Source: an uncultured Clostridia bacterium (GTDB lineage Bacteria > Bacillota > Clostridia > Christensenellales > Borkfalkiaceae). Taken from it: 64,000 bases of DNA. Of the stretch, positions 53,250 through 61,968 are shown one piece after another. The stretch covers positions 38,194-102,193 of the forward strand of contig CAKVPH010000006.1 in assembly GCA_934796775.1 (NCBI GenBank), given 5' to 3'. The notes beneath the pieces were generated by a model that searched no databases, had not been told where the DNA came from, and was given only the letters and a program-made list of their open reading frames with translations. Position 1 is the first letter of the stretch, and each line of letters starts with the position of its first letter. The position numbers were made by a program, and so were the translations under genes.

Positions 53250-56200
53250 ATGAGAAAGAAAATAATTATATGTAGTTTATTTTGCTTTTTTTTAATGAAC
53301 ATTTGCTTTTTGTTTTTAAGTAATGAAATATTGCATGCTTATGCAGACGATATAACTGCGATAAATTTTGAACAAAATGATAATAATTGGAGTGACATAG
53401 TTGAGCCCGGAATAGAAGTAAACAGTGCGGATAAAGGTGCTACAGCAACTTTAATTACCGGAGCAAATGATAGTAATTTTACCGAAATTGCTAGAAAAGA
53501 AGACCTTACTGATGTAAAATATATTAACAATGCAAGTTATTTTTTGGCAAATCCAAAACATCATGAAAATTACGCTAACAATCCAGACAACGCAGCCGGA
53601 ACATGTACAACTGTGGCTATGCAAATGCTAATTGGATATCATAACTATTATACTGATCGTCGTTTAATCCCTGAAACAAACGGAGATTCTGTGAGATTTT
53701 TATGCAGTGATTACGGTAATTTATTAGATAATCCTATTATAAATCATACAATGGAAGCAGGGCAAGGACGCGCGAGCATTGGAACTGAGGATACTGTTTA
53801 CCGAGAAATATATAATTTAACTTGGATTTCTGACTGGTATGGAATAGGACAAGCTCTTGGCTTGGTGAAAGACGGAGCCGTTCAATTTATTAATAGATAT
53901 TCCACTATTTCAAATAACGTATCTTTTATTAAAAGTGATTTTTCAATGGATGATGTTGTGAATGAAATAAATAATGGTAGACCATTGATAGTCGGGTTTA
54001 CGCCAATATTTACTACTGCTAAAAGCTTTCATATTGTCGTGGCATACGGTTATGCTAAGTTGAATGGTGTAAACGGACTTTTGGTTCACTATGGTTGGGG
54101 CGATGCCGGTACGGAAGTTTGGGTTCCTGAAGCTTGGTTGGGTTCTCAGTTAAAACTGGTAATAAATCATGAGCATAATTTAGTAGATTCCGGAGAGAAT
54201 GCTAATCGTACTTATCGAAAATTAATATGTAACGAATGTGGATATAGCACCGTTGAGCATATATATGAGATTGCAAATTCAACTATAATAAGAACAAAAT
54301 ATCCATTGTCAGGGCTTGTGCTTATTCCAACTAGAATTGAGTTATATTCACCGGCAACGGCTTCATTTTCTACCGTAAGTATTTCTAAAATAGGCTTATC
54401 TGCATTTGAAAATCAGACGGAAATAACAATGGCTTACTTACCTGCAGGAATTACGCAAATAGGTGATAATGCATTTGCAGGGTGTACAAGCTTAACGGAT
54501 ATTAATATAAGGGAAGACGTAACGTCTATAGGCAAAAATGCCTTTAAAAATTGTTCTTTATTAGAGAGTATATACATTCCTGCTACCACATATCTTGGTG
54601 ACGGGGCATTTGCAGGATGTTATAATATGGATATAAGCATATCCGAAGATAATCCGAATTTTATTGTACAAAACAATATCGTATATAATAAGGCACAAAC
54701 AAAGATAGTAACTTCCGGAAAAATAAGCTCACAATTAACAATTCCGGAAACGGTTACAGAAATAGGCGAATATGCTTTTTATTCTAACAGCAATCTTACA
54801 AAAATAATTATTGATAAACAGATTGCAATAGGTAATTATGCGTTTTGTAATTGCGATAATTTAGAGAACGTGTATTTCTACTCTTATGAGGTGCCGACGC
54901 TTGGTTTGAGTGCATTTGAAAATACAGACTTTACATTATACGTTCCGCAAAGTAAACGTAATGAGTACGTTTCTGCCTTTATGGGATATACTAACGATAT
55001 TACTTCAATTCCCGTGACTGTAACGTTTGTAGTAGAAGGAACTGTTAAAAATACGCTTAATACGTTTTACGGCGCGAATATTGCAAACGTAAGCGATGGT
55101 TTTAAAATCGGATATAATTTTGACGGTTGGTATGATAGTGCGGACTACACGGGCGAGCTTTATTCAAACGGCGGCATCTGGGATATTACAACCGATATCA
55201 CTTTATATGCAAAATTTGCACCGCGTTCATTTTATATATCCTTCTATGGCGACGGGAGCGAAAATTTAACGGACAAGCTCGTTACATATGATCAACCGAT
55301 AGGATCTTTGCCTGTGCCTGTAAAAACAGGACATACGTTTATTGGTTGGAAAGATGAGCGCAACGTATTTTATGATGAAAACACAATTTGGAAAAAGACA
55401 AGTAATCTTGCCTTAACTTCAGAATTTACCGTAAATATATACGATATAACGTTTGATGCAAAAGGCGGAAGGATGAACGTAACAGGTCAAACCGTAGCGT
55501 ACGGAAGCGTAATAAATAGTTTTCCTGATGCATTTCTTGAAGATTACGTGTTCCTTGGATGGAATACAAAAGCAGACGGCTCAGGTGATATGATTACCGC
55601 ACCTTATACATATAATATTACGGACGATTTAACGTTATATGCAAAGTATGAAGAGATAGATTATAACGTAAGTTTTGACAATCAGGGCGGCATAAACGGA
55701 GCTAAAGGCGTAAATGCCGAATATAATGCCGAAATGCCTGCGCTTCCATTGGATAAAGTGCCTGTAAAAACAGGATATACGTTCGCGGGATATTATTCTT
55801 TGCCAAACGGCGCAGGCGTAAAGTATTATAATGCGGATCTAACAAGCGCAAACGTATGGGATAAAACTGAACCCCAAACTATTTATGCGTTCTGGATACC
55901 TAATGAATATACCGTAAGATTGCAAACTCGTTACCCCGGGGAAAATGGCAAAATGTTTACCTCGGTTTCGGCATCAGATATAAAATATATCAGCTATAAG
56001 GCTGTTGCTAACGAAAAGATTACAATTTGGACAACTCATACAACGGGTGATCCTTATCTATATTTATATGATGCAAATCTTACCGTTCTTGCGTCAAATG
56101 ATGACGGAAACGGCAATCGAGATGCAAAAATAGAATATATGGTAATTGCAGGCGCAAATTACGTTATAGGTTTTCGTTCATATTCTTCAACGGCAACAAG

Positions 56201-58163
56201 CGGTAACGTGTATTTATATAGGGATATTTCAGCAACCTATGGGGCGGCAATGCCGAATGCTGCAAAGCCTGAGCAAAGCGGCTATGTTTTCCAAGGTTAT
56301 TTTAGCGAAGAAAACGGTGGCGGTGTAAGATATTATACATCTGATATGGCAAGTGCTAATATATGGAATATTGCAGCGGAAACTCCAACCATTATTTATT
56401 CGCATTGGACGCCTGAAATTTATTCTGTAACTTTAGATATGCAAGGCGGATCTGTTACCGGAATGCCTGAAACTTTTTATATTGTACAAGTGCAATATTT
56501 ATACGAAATGCCGGCTGCTCCGATGCCTTCAAAATACGGGTATATTTTTAAAGGATATTATACCGAAATTAACGGCGGAGGTACTCAATATTACGATTCA
56601 AATATGACAAACGTAAAGAATTGGGATATTGCTTCTTCTACAACATTATTTGCATACTGGCAGGGCAATCAATATGTTGTGTCATTTGATCGGAACGGGG
56701 GAAGCGGCGGCTCAATAAACACTATTGTAACATATGGTGCTGTTATTAACGTAAGCGGATTAGTTGCGCCTACTCGTACCGGGTATATTTTTCTTGGCTA
56801 TTACGATATGGATAATAAACAATATTTCGACTCAGATATGAGCAGCAACGTTATTTGGGATAAAACAACGGCTTATACGTTAAAAGCTAAATGGAAAAAC
56901 AAAAGCTATACGATTAGTTTGAATAATATTGTAAATTGCGGCACTGCTTATTCTTCTTTTACTGCAAGATACGGTGAGCCTTTGCCTCAATTCATAATGC
57001 GTGCACCGGAGCGCGAAGGATATGCGTTCGTAGGTTATTTTCGTGAAATTAACGGGCATGGCAGACAATTTTATAAAATGGTAAAATATAATGATCAACA
57101 TACGGCTGATATCTATGCTTATGGAGAATACTTGGTTGAGGGATTAAGTCCTATCGGAACGTGGGATATAGATGCGTCTATAACTTTATATGCGCATTGG
57201 GAAAAATTGACGTGTGAGTATTCCTATTCTGATTATTGGATAGATAACGGAAAACTAGGTGAAACACTAATAAATTTGGTACATAATCAGAAAACAACCG
57301 TTACTGCAAAAACTTATGACGGATATGATTTTTCATATTTCCTGAAAGATAACGATACTAAAGTTGAGAATTCGTCTATGACGTTTCAGAGTAAGCTGAA
57401 AAGAAGCCCTATTGATTTTAAAGTCTATCCGGAAGATACCTTTATGGCAATGTATACACAACAATGCATAACTGCGGGGACTTTAATAACTTTAGCCGAC
57501 GGACGACAAGTTCCTGTTGAAACGCTTAATGGTAACGAAGAATTATTGGTGTGGAATTTATTTACAGGGCAATTCGACCGTGCAAATATTTTGTTTATAG
57601 ACAGAGATCCTGCGCAAACGTATAAGGTTATAAACCTTTATTTTTCAGATGGTACGGTTGTTAAAGTCGTGTCCGAACATGCCTTTTGGGATTGCGATTT
57701 GAATAAATACGTTTATTTAAGACAACAGAATTCTTTACAATACATAGGGCATTGGTTCAGTAAACAGGGGATGGGTGAGAATGGAGAAATGTATTCTTCA
57801 AAAGTACAACTTGTAAACGTTGAAGTAAAAGATGAATATACAACTCTATATAGCCCCGTAACTTATAAGCATTTATGTTATTACGTAAACGGAATGCTGT
57901 CTATTCCGGGCGGCATAGAAGGCTTGTTCAATATTTTTGAAGTCGACGGCGAAACAATGGCTTATGATGAACAAGCAATGCTTAGGGATATTGAATTATA
58001 CGGACTTTATACTTATGAAGAATTTTCGGCTATATTCCCTGTAAGCGAAGACGTATTTAATGCGTTTTCTGCTGAATATTTGAAGGTTTCAATCGGAAAA
58101 GGTCTTATAAATTTTGAAAGACTTGGAAAAATGATAAATCAATATGCCGTTTACTTAGAATAA
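53250..58163 (+). CDS. Giant secreted cysteine-peptidase-like / LRR / InlB-repeat / Hint protein
   Basis: 1637 residues, exported by a signal peptide (cleavage near residue 32, HAYA). Residues about 90-300 resemble papain-fold C10/C39 peptidases: AGTCTTVAMQMLIGYHNYY with candidate nucleophile Cys119, SFHIVVAYGY with His261, and VHYGWGD. Residues about 380-585 are BspA-type LRR_5 repeats. From about 588 to 1317 there are eight InlB/Listeria-Bacteroides repeats (GYxFxGWY...LYAxW), the fifth interrupted by a PPC-like beta domain. A Hint domain starts at Cys1406 (CITAGTLITLADG) with SEHAFWD as its second motif, followed by about 150 residues. There is no LPXTG. Self-processing is inferred. GAGGAG precedes the ATG. 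Confidence 0.88.
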   Translation: MRKKIIICSLFCFFLMNICFLFLSNEILHAYADDITAINFEQNDNNWSDIVEPGIEVNSADKGATATLITGANDSNFTEIARKEDLTDVKYINNASYFLANPKHHENYANNPDNAAGTCTTVAMQMLIGYHNYYTDRRLIPETNGDSVRFLCSDYGNLLDNPIINHTMEAGQGRASIGTEDTVYREIYNLTWISDWYGIGQALGLVKDGAVQFINRYSTISNNVSFIKSDFSMDDVVNEINNGRPLIVGFTPIFTTAKSFHIVVAYGYAKLNGVNGLLVHYGWGDAGTEVWVPEAWLGSQLKLVINHEHNLVDSGENANRTYRKLICNECGYSTVEHIYEIANSTIIRTKYPLSGLVLIPTRIELYSPATASFSTVSISKIGLSAFENQTEITMAYLPAGITQIGDNAFAGCTSLTDINIREDVTSIGKNAFKNCSLLESIYIPATTYLGDGAFAGCYNMDISISEDNPNFIVQNNIVYNKAQTKIVTSGKISSQLTIPETVTEIGEYAFYSNSNLTKIIIDKQIAIGNYAFCNCDNLENVYFYSYEVPTLGLSAFENTDFTLYVPQSKRNEYVSAFMGYTNDITSIPVTVTFVVEGTVKNTLNTFYGANIANVSDGFKIGYNFDGWYDSADYTGELYSNGGIWDITTDITLYAKFAPRSFYISFYGDGSENLTDKLVTYDQPIGSLPVPVKTGHTFIGWKDERNVFYDENTIWKKTSNLALTSEFTVNIYDITFDAKGGRMNVTGQTVAYGSVINSFPDAFLEDYVFLGWNTKADGSGDMITAPYTYNITDDLTLYAKYEEIDYNVSFDNQGGINGAKGVNAEYNAEMPALPLDKVPVKTGYTFAGYYSLPNGAGVKYYNADLTSANVWDKTEPQTIYAFWIPNEYTVRLQTRYPGENGKMFTSVSASDIKYISYKAVANEKITIWTTHTTGDPYLYLYDANLTVLASNDDGNGNRDAKIEYMVIAGANYVIGFRSYSSTATSGNVYLYRDISATYGAAMPNAAKPEQSGYVFQGYFSEENGGGVRYYTSDMASANIWNIAAETPTIIYSHWTPEIYSVTLDMQGGSVTGMPETFYIVQVQYLYEMPAAPMPSKYGYIFKGYYTEINGGGTQYYDSNMTNVKNWDIASSTTLFAYWQGNQYVVSFDRNGGSGGSINTIVTYGAVINVSGLVAPTRTGYIFLGYYDMDNKQYFDSDMSSNVIWDKTTAYTLKAKWKNKSYTISLNNIVNCGTAYSSFTARYGEPLPQFIMRAPEREGYAFVGYFREINGHGRQFYKMVKYNDQHTADIYAYGEYLVEGLSPIGTWDIDASITLYAHWEKLTCEYSYSDYWIDNGKLGETLINLVHNQKTTVTAKTYDGYDFSYFLKDNDTKVENSSMTFQSKLKRSPIDFKVYPEDTFMAMYTQQCITAGTLITLADGRQVPVETLNGNEELLVWNLFTGQFDRANILFIDRDPAQTYKVINLYFSDGTVVKVVSEHAFWDCDLNKYVYLRQQNSLQYIGHWFSKQGMGENGEMYSSKVQLVNVEVKDEYTTLYSPVTYKHLCYYVNGMLSIPGGIEGLFNIFEVDGETMAYDEQAMLRDIELYGLYTYEEFSAIFPVSEDVFNAFSAEYLKVSIGKGLINFERLGKMINQYAVYLE

Positions 58164-58257
58164 ATTTTCAAAGTTTTATAAATAAGCATTAACGTTATAA
58201 AAACTAAATCTAACTACTACCGGCAAAAGTCAACATAAAACACCTTGGCATTGCTAA

Positions 58258-58298
58258 ACAAAAAAGGTTCGGGCAATTTTTGTCCGAACCTTTTTTGT
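58258..58298. terminator. Bidirectional terminator between the giant gene and the P-type ATPase
   Basis: AAAAGGTTCGGGCA/TGTCCGAACCTTTT stem with T runs on both strands. Confidence 0.9.
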
Positions 58299-58338
58299 GG
58301 TTTTTAAAATTTACGTTTTTTAGTGCGTGGATTTATGC

Positions 58339-61002
58339 TTACTTTTTGCACTTTCTCTGAATGAGTTTTACTATTTCTACAATAGGAATAACCACTACCG
58401 CAAGACCTAATGCGACCGCATACTCAACAAGGTCAATCGTGGCAAATCCGAAAAGATTTGCAAATACGGGAATTTCTATAACGCAGGTAGTTAAAATCAA
58501 TGAAAGAACCATTGCGCCTAACTGGAAAAAGTTGTGCGTTTTAAGCGTAAACACGCTTGCGCGTTGCGAGCGCATGTTGTAAGAGTGGAATATTTCTGCC
58601 ATAGACATTGTTAAAAATGCCATAGTAATTCCTTGCATTTCGGCAGTTCCGGCGGCCGGATCGAAAAGAACGAATCTTCCTAAAAGATATGCCGCAATGG
58701 TAAGCAGGGCGATAAGCGCGCCCTGATATGCGCAGTCTATTCCTAATCCGCCTGCAAATATGCCTTCGTCTTTTTTGCGTGGCGGTTTTTGCATTACGTC
58801 TTTTTCGCCGGGTTCAAGCCCGAGCGCAAGTGCGGGAAAACAGTCTGTTATAAGGTTAATCCAAAGCAGGTGCGGAGCTTTGAGTATTGTAAAACCGAGC
58901 ATTTCGGCTACGAATATTGCTAAAACTTCGCTCATGTTGGAAGATAACAAGAACTGTATGGCTTTGCGAATGTTAGAGTAAATTTTTCTGCCTTCTTCAA
59001 CGGCGTAAACTATGGTTGCAAAATTATCGTCGGCAAGTACCATATCGGCAACGTTTTTAGTAACGTCAGTTCCCGTAATGCCCATTCCCACGCCTATATC
59101 GGCAGACTTTATCGACGGAGCGTCATTTACGCCGTCGCCCGTCATTGCGGTTATTTTGCCGCGCTTTTTCCATGCGTTTACTATTCTTACTTTGTGCTCG
59201 GGTTGCACGCGCGCATATACTGCATATTTATCTATGGTTTTATCAAGCTCATCGTCGGATATTTTGTCGAGATCCGCACCCGTAATTGCCTGACTTTTGT
59301 CTGTTATAATGCCAAGCTCCAAGGCTATGGCAACGGCGGTGTCTTTATGGTCGCCTGTTATCATAACGGGTTTTATGCCCGCCGCGCGGCATTGCTTTAT
59401 AGCTGTTAAAACTTCGGGTCGAATGGGATCTATCATTCCGCAAAGCCCTACGAACGTAAGATCGTTTTCAAGCGTTTCGGGGCGGTAATCGTCCGGCGCG
59501 CAAGCAAGCTCTTTATAGGCAAGGCATAAAACTCTGAGTGCTTCGTCCGCCATTTTCTTGTTTTCGGTTAAAAGATTCTCCCGTGTTTCATCGGTCAGGG
59601 GAACAACGCCGTTTTCGGTTAAAATTTTAGTGCATACTTTAAGCATTTCGTCGGGCGCACCCTTTGTGAACTGAACGATTTTGCCGTTTTCGTTATGAAC
59701 GGTAGTCATCATTTTCCTGCCCGAGTCAAACGGAATCTCGCCTATGCGCGCGCAGACTTTTTTAACGGTCGGTTTTAAAATACCGTTTTTTGTCGCGTAG
59801 TTTACAAGCGCACATTCGGTCGGTTCGCCTACGGCGTTGCCGCTTTCGTCGGGTTCGGCGTCGTTGCAAAGAGTCATTCCTTTGCAAAGCAGTTCGCGGT
59901 TTTGGGTAAAATCTTTTACCACAGTCATTTTATTCTGAGTGAGCGTTCCCGTTTTGTCGGAACAAATTACTTCGGTACAGCCGAGAGTTTCTACCGCGGT
60001 AAGTCGTCTTATAACAGCCGCGCGCGACGACATTTTTGTCACGCCTATCGAAAGAACTATTGTAACTACGGTCGAAAGTCCTTCCGGAATAGCCGCAACC
60101 GCAAGCGAAACGGCTACCATAAAGGTGTTAAGTACGGTATATTGCAAGAACGACTGAAAATTTATGTTGTTTATGCCGGTAATCGCTATATCGCGAATGA
60201 TACCTACTATAAATATAACTACGCAGATTCCTATAACCAGATAGGTTAATATCTTGGATAATTGATTAAGCTTTATCTGAAGCGGAGTTTTTTCTTCGGT
60301 AACGTTTGTAAGCGCACGGGCGATTTTGCCCATTTCGGTATCCATTGCGGTGGCGGTTATTACCGCTTTGCCGCGTCCGTAAACTACGGTGCTGCCCGAG
60401 TAAACCATATTTGCACGGTCGCCGAGCGGGACTTCGCCGTCTTTTAACGGGGTGAGAGCTTCTGCCGTTTTATCGGTGGGGACGGATTCGCCTGTGAGCG
60501 CGGCTTCTTCGCATTTAAGCGAATTGCTTTCTAAAATACGCGCGTCTGCGGGGACTGCGTCGCCTGCTTCAAGCACAATTACGTCGCCCAAAACAAGGTC
60601 TTCGCTTTTTACGGTAATTTGTTTGCCGTCGCGTATTACTTTGCTGGTGGCGGCTGTCATTTCCTTTAAGGCTTCAAGTGCTTTATCCGCTTTTGATTCC
60701 TGCACAACGCCGAGTACCGCGTTTAATATAACTACAAACATTATAATAAATACGTCGGTAGGCGTTTCGCTTTTCGCCACGGATATAACGCCCGATATTA
60801 TTGCGGCAACAAGCAAAATCAAAGTCATAGGCTCTGCCATCTGCTTGAAAAATTTGATTATTACAGGCGTTTTTTTGCCTTCTTCAAGTTTGTTTTTGCC
60901 GTTATTTAAAAGGCGGTCGTTTGCCTGGGCGGTGGAAAGCCCGTCTTTACTGCCGTTTAATTCCTTTAAAACGGCGTCCGTTTGTTTCAGATAATATTTC
61001 AT
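58339..61002 (-). CDS. P-type cation ATPase, probable Mn2+ (or Ca2+) exporter
   Basis: 887-residue P2-type ATPase. The phosphorylated Asp349 lies in CSDKTGTLTQNK, and TGD and MTGDGVNDAPSIK are the hinge motifs. Membrane helix 4 carries AAIPEGLS and helix 6 NLITDCFPALALG, the ion-binding set of the SERCA/PMCA-like group. By sequence alone it would be called a calcium ATPase, but a yybP-ykoY manganese riboswitch controls it, as with the Lactococcus YoaB pump, so manganese export is the better guess. AGGAG precedes the ATG. It ends at a terminator shared with the giant gene. Confidence 0.92.
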   Translation of the reverse strand: MKYYLKQTDAVLKELNGSKDGLSTAQANDRLLNNGKNKLEEGKKTPVIIKFFKQMAEPMTLILLVAAIISGVISVAKSETPTDVFIIMFVVILNAVLGVVQESKADKALEALKEMTAATSKVIRDGKQITVKSEDLVLGDVIVLEAGDAVPADARILESNSLKCEEAALTGESVPTDKTAEALTPLKDGEVPLGDRANMVYSGSTVVYGRGKAVITATAMDTEMGKIARALTNVTEEKTPLQIKLNQLSKILTYLVIGICVVIFIVGIIRDIAITGINNINFQSFLQYTVLNTFMVAVSLAVAAIPEGLSTVVTIVLSIGVTKMSSRAAVIRRLTAVETLGCTEVICSDKTGTLTQNKMTVVKDFTQNRELLCKGMTLCNDAEPDESGNAVGEPTECALVNYATKNGILKPTVKKVCARIGEIPFDSGRKMMTTVHNENGKIVQFTKGAPDEMLKVCTKILTENGVVPLTDETRENLLTENKKMADEALRVLCLAYKELACAPDDYRPETLENDLTFVGLCGMIDPIRPEVLTAIKQCRAAGIKPVMITGDHKDTAVAIALELGIITDKSQAITGADLDKISDDELDKTIDKYAVYARVQPEHKVRIVNAWKKRGKITAMTGDGVNDAPSIKSADIGVGMGITGTDVTKNVADMVLADDNFATIVYAVEEGRKIYSNIRKAIQFLLSSNMSEVLAIFVAEMLGFTILKAPHLLWINLITDCFPALALGLEPGEKDVMQKPPRKKDEGIFAGGLGIDCAYQGALIALLTIAAYLLGRFVLFDPAAGTAEMQGITMAFLTMSMAEIFHSYNMRSQRASVFTLKTHNFFQLGAMVLSLILTTCVIEIPVFANLFGFATIDLVEYAVALGLAVVVIPIVEIVKLIQRKCKK

Positions 61003-61076
61003 TTCGCTCCTTTTTTTATTTTTGCGTTTATATAATTTTCTGTCTTTTTAAGTTTCAAAATTGCAAAAAGTGGGGG

Positions 61077-61092
61077 TATAGGTCGATTATCG
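61077..61092 (+). repeat. Dispersed CGATTATCG element, copy 10
   Basis: TATAGGTCGATTATCG, one mismatch, preceded by GGGG, inside the 5' untranslated region of the P-type ATPase gene, downstream of the riboswitch terminator. Confidence 0.75.
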
Positions 61093-61103
61093 CGTATTTT
61101 ACC

Positions 61104-61147
61104 ATTAAAAAAGACTTTTGCAATCAAAAGCAGATTGCAAAAGTCTT
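61104..61147 (-). terminator. Riboswitch-controlled terminator
   Basis: Minus strand AAGACTTTTGCAATC/GATTGCAAAAGTCTT, a perfect 15-bp stem, then TTTTTT. Its left arm overlaps the 3' strand of riboswitch helix P1. Confidence 0.9.
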
Positions 61148-61283
61148 GCTTACATTCGTAACGCGCCGCAAAAAATGCGGGCATAGAATATATTCGTTAC
61201 CGGGCAAAGCCGTGATGACGATAACGAAGCTCAAAGTCCGTAAAATTTTTTATTTTACGCTCGTTGAGTGCTACTCCCTTTTA
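61139..61283 (-). promoter_or_regulatory. yybP-ykoY manganese riboswitch
   Basis: Minus strand holds the family signatures in order: AAAAGGGAGTAGC, then CGTCATCACGGC, then GCAAGACTTTT, with hairpins between them. P1 forms from AAAAG and CTTTT. Because CTTTT is also part of the terminator stem, Mn2+ binding should stabilise P1, block the terminator and turn the pump on. Confidence 0.87.
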
Positions 61284-61315
61284 CTATAGATATAATATAT
61301 AAAATTTACAAATAT

Positions 61316-61344
61316 AATATATAAAATTTACGCTTTTTTGTCAA
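61316..61344 (-). promoter_or_regulatory. Promoter of the riboswitch-ATPase transcript
   Basis: Minus strand TTGACA (61344-61339), 17-nt spacer, TATATT (61321-61316). A 19-bp direct repeat (TATAATATATAAAATTTAC at 61291 and 61313) provides a second possible -10. Confidence 0.75.
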
Positions 61345-61425
61345 GCGTATTAAAATATAAATTCGTTATTATTATAAACAGTAAATCCGTAGTTGTAAAA
61401 ATGTTGAATGAATTTTATGAAAAAA

Positions 61426-61968
61426 TCAGTTGTCAGTGTAAACGCTGCTTTTTAAAATTCCTATTTCGGGAAGATTACGGTATTTCTCGTCATAATCCAA
61501 ACCGAAACCAACAACAAAATAGTCGTCTATTTTAAAACCGACGTAATCGGGCGTAAGGGGAACTTCGCGTCTGCACTCTTTATCGAGCAGGGTGCATATT
61601 TTAAGCGAGGCGGGTTTACGTGAAAGCAAAAGGCTTTTAAGGTACGAAAGGGTGTGGCCGCTGTCCACAATGTCCTCTATAATGATTAAGTCTTTACCTT
61701 CTACCGAATGGTCAAGGTCTTTAATCATCTTTACTTCGCCGGACGATTTTGTCTTGTTTCCGTAGCTTGAAACCGCAATAAAATCACATTCGAGTTTTAA
61801 ATTTATCGAACGTATAAGGTCGGTAAAAAACGGCACGCTGCCTTTTAAAATGCAGATAAAAAGCGGATTTTTACCTTTGTAATCCTGCGTTATCTTTTCG
61901 CCGAGTTCCTTTATGCGCGCGCTTAACTGCTCTTTGGTTAAAAGAACTCTTTCTATGTCGTTATACAT
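61426..61968 (-). CDS. hpt: Hypoxanthine-guanine phosphoribosyltransferase
   Basis: 180-residue purine salvage enzyme that makes IMP and GMP from free bases and PRPP. The PRPP motif is LIIIEDIVDSGHTL, the N-terminal catalytic loop is SSYGNKT, and DYFVVGFGLDYDEKYRNLPEIG closes the active site. It overlaps tilS by 8 bases. tilS-hpt (usually followed by ftsH) is the standard Firmicutes arrangement; here ftsH does not follow on the minus strand. Confidence 0.97.
   Translation of the reverse strand: MYNDIERVLLTKEQLSARIKELGEKITQDYKGKNPLFICILKGSVPFFTDLIRSINLKLECDFIAVSSYGNKTKSSGEVKMIKDLDHSVEGKDLIIIEDIVDSGHTLSYLKSLLLSRKPASLKICTLLDKECRREVPLTPDYVGFKIDDYFVVGFGLDYDEKYRNLPEIGILKSSVYTDN

Noticed and set aside
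59902..60994. Several plus-strand frames opposite the P-type ATPase gene
   Set aside because: Antisense shadows of a conserved ATPase; low-complexity Ser/Ala composition, no start sites.
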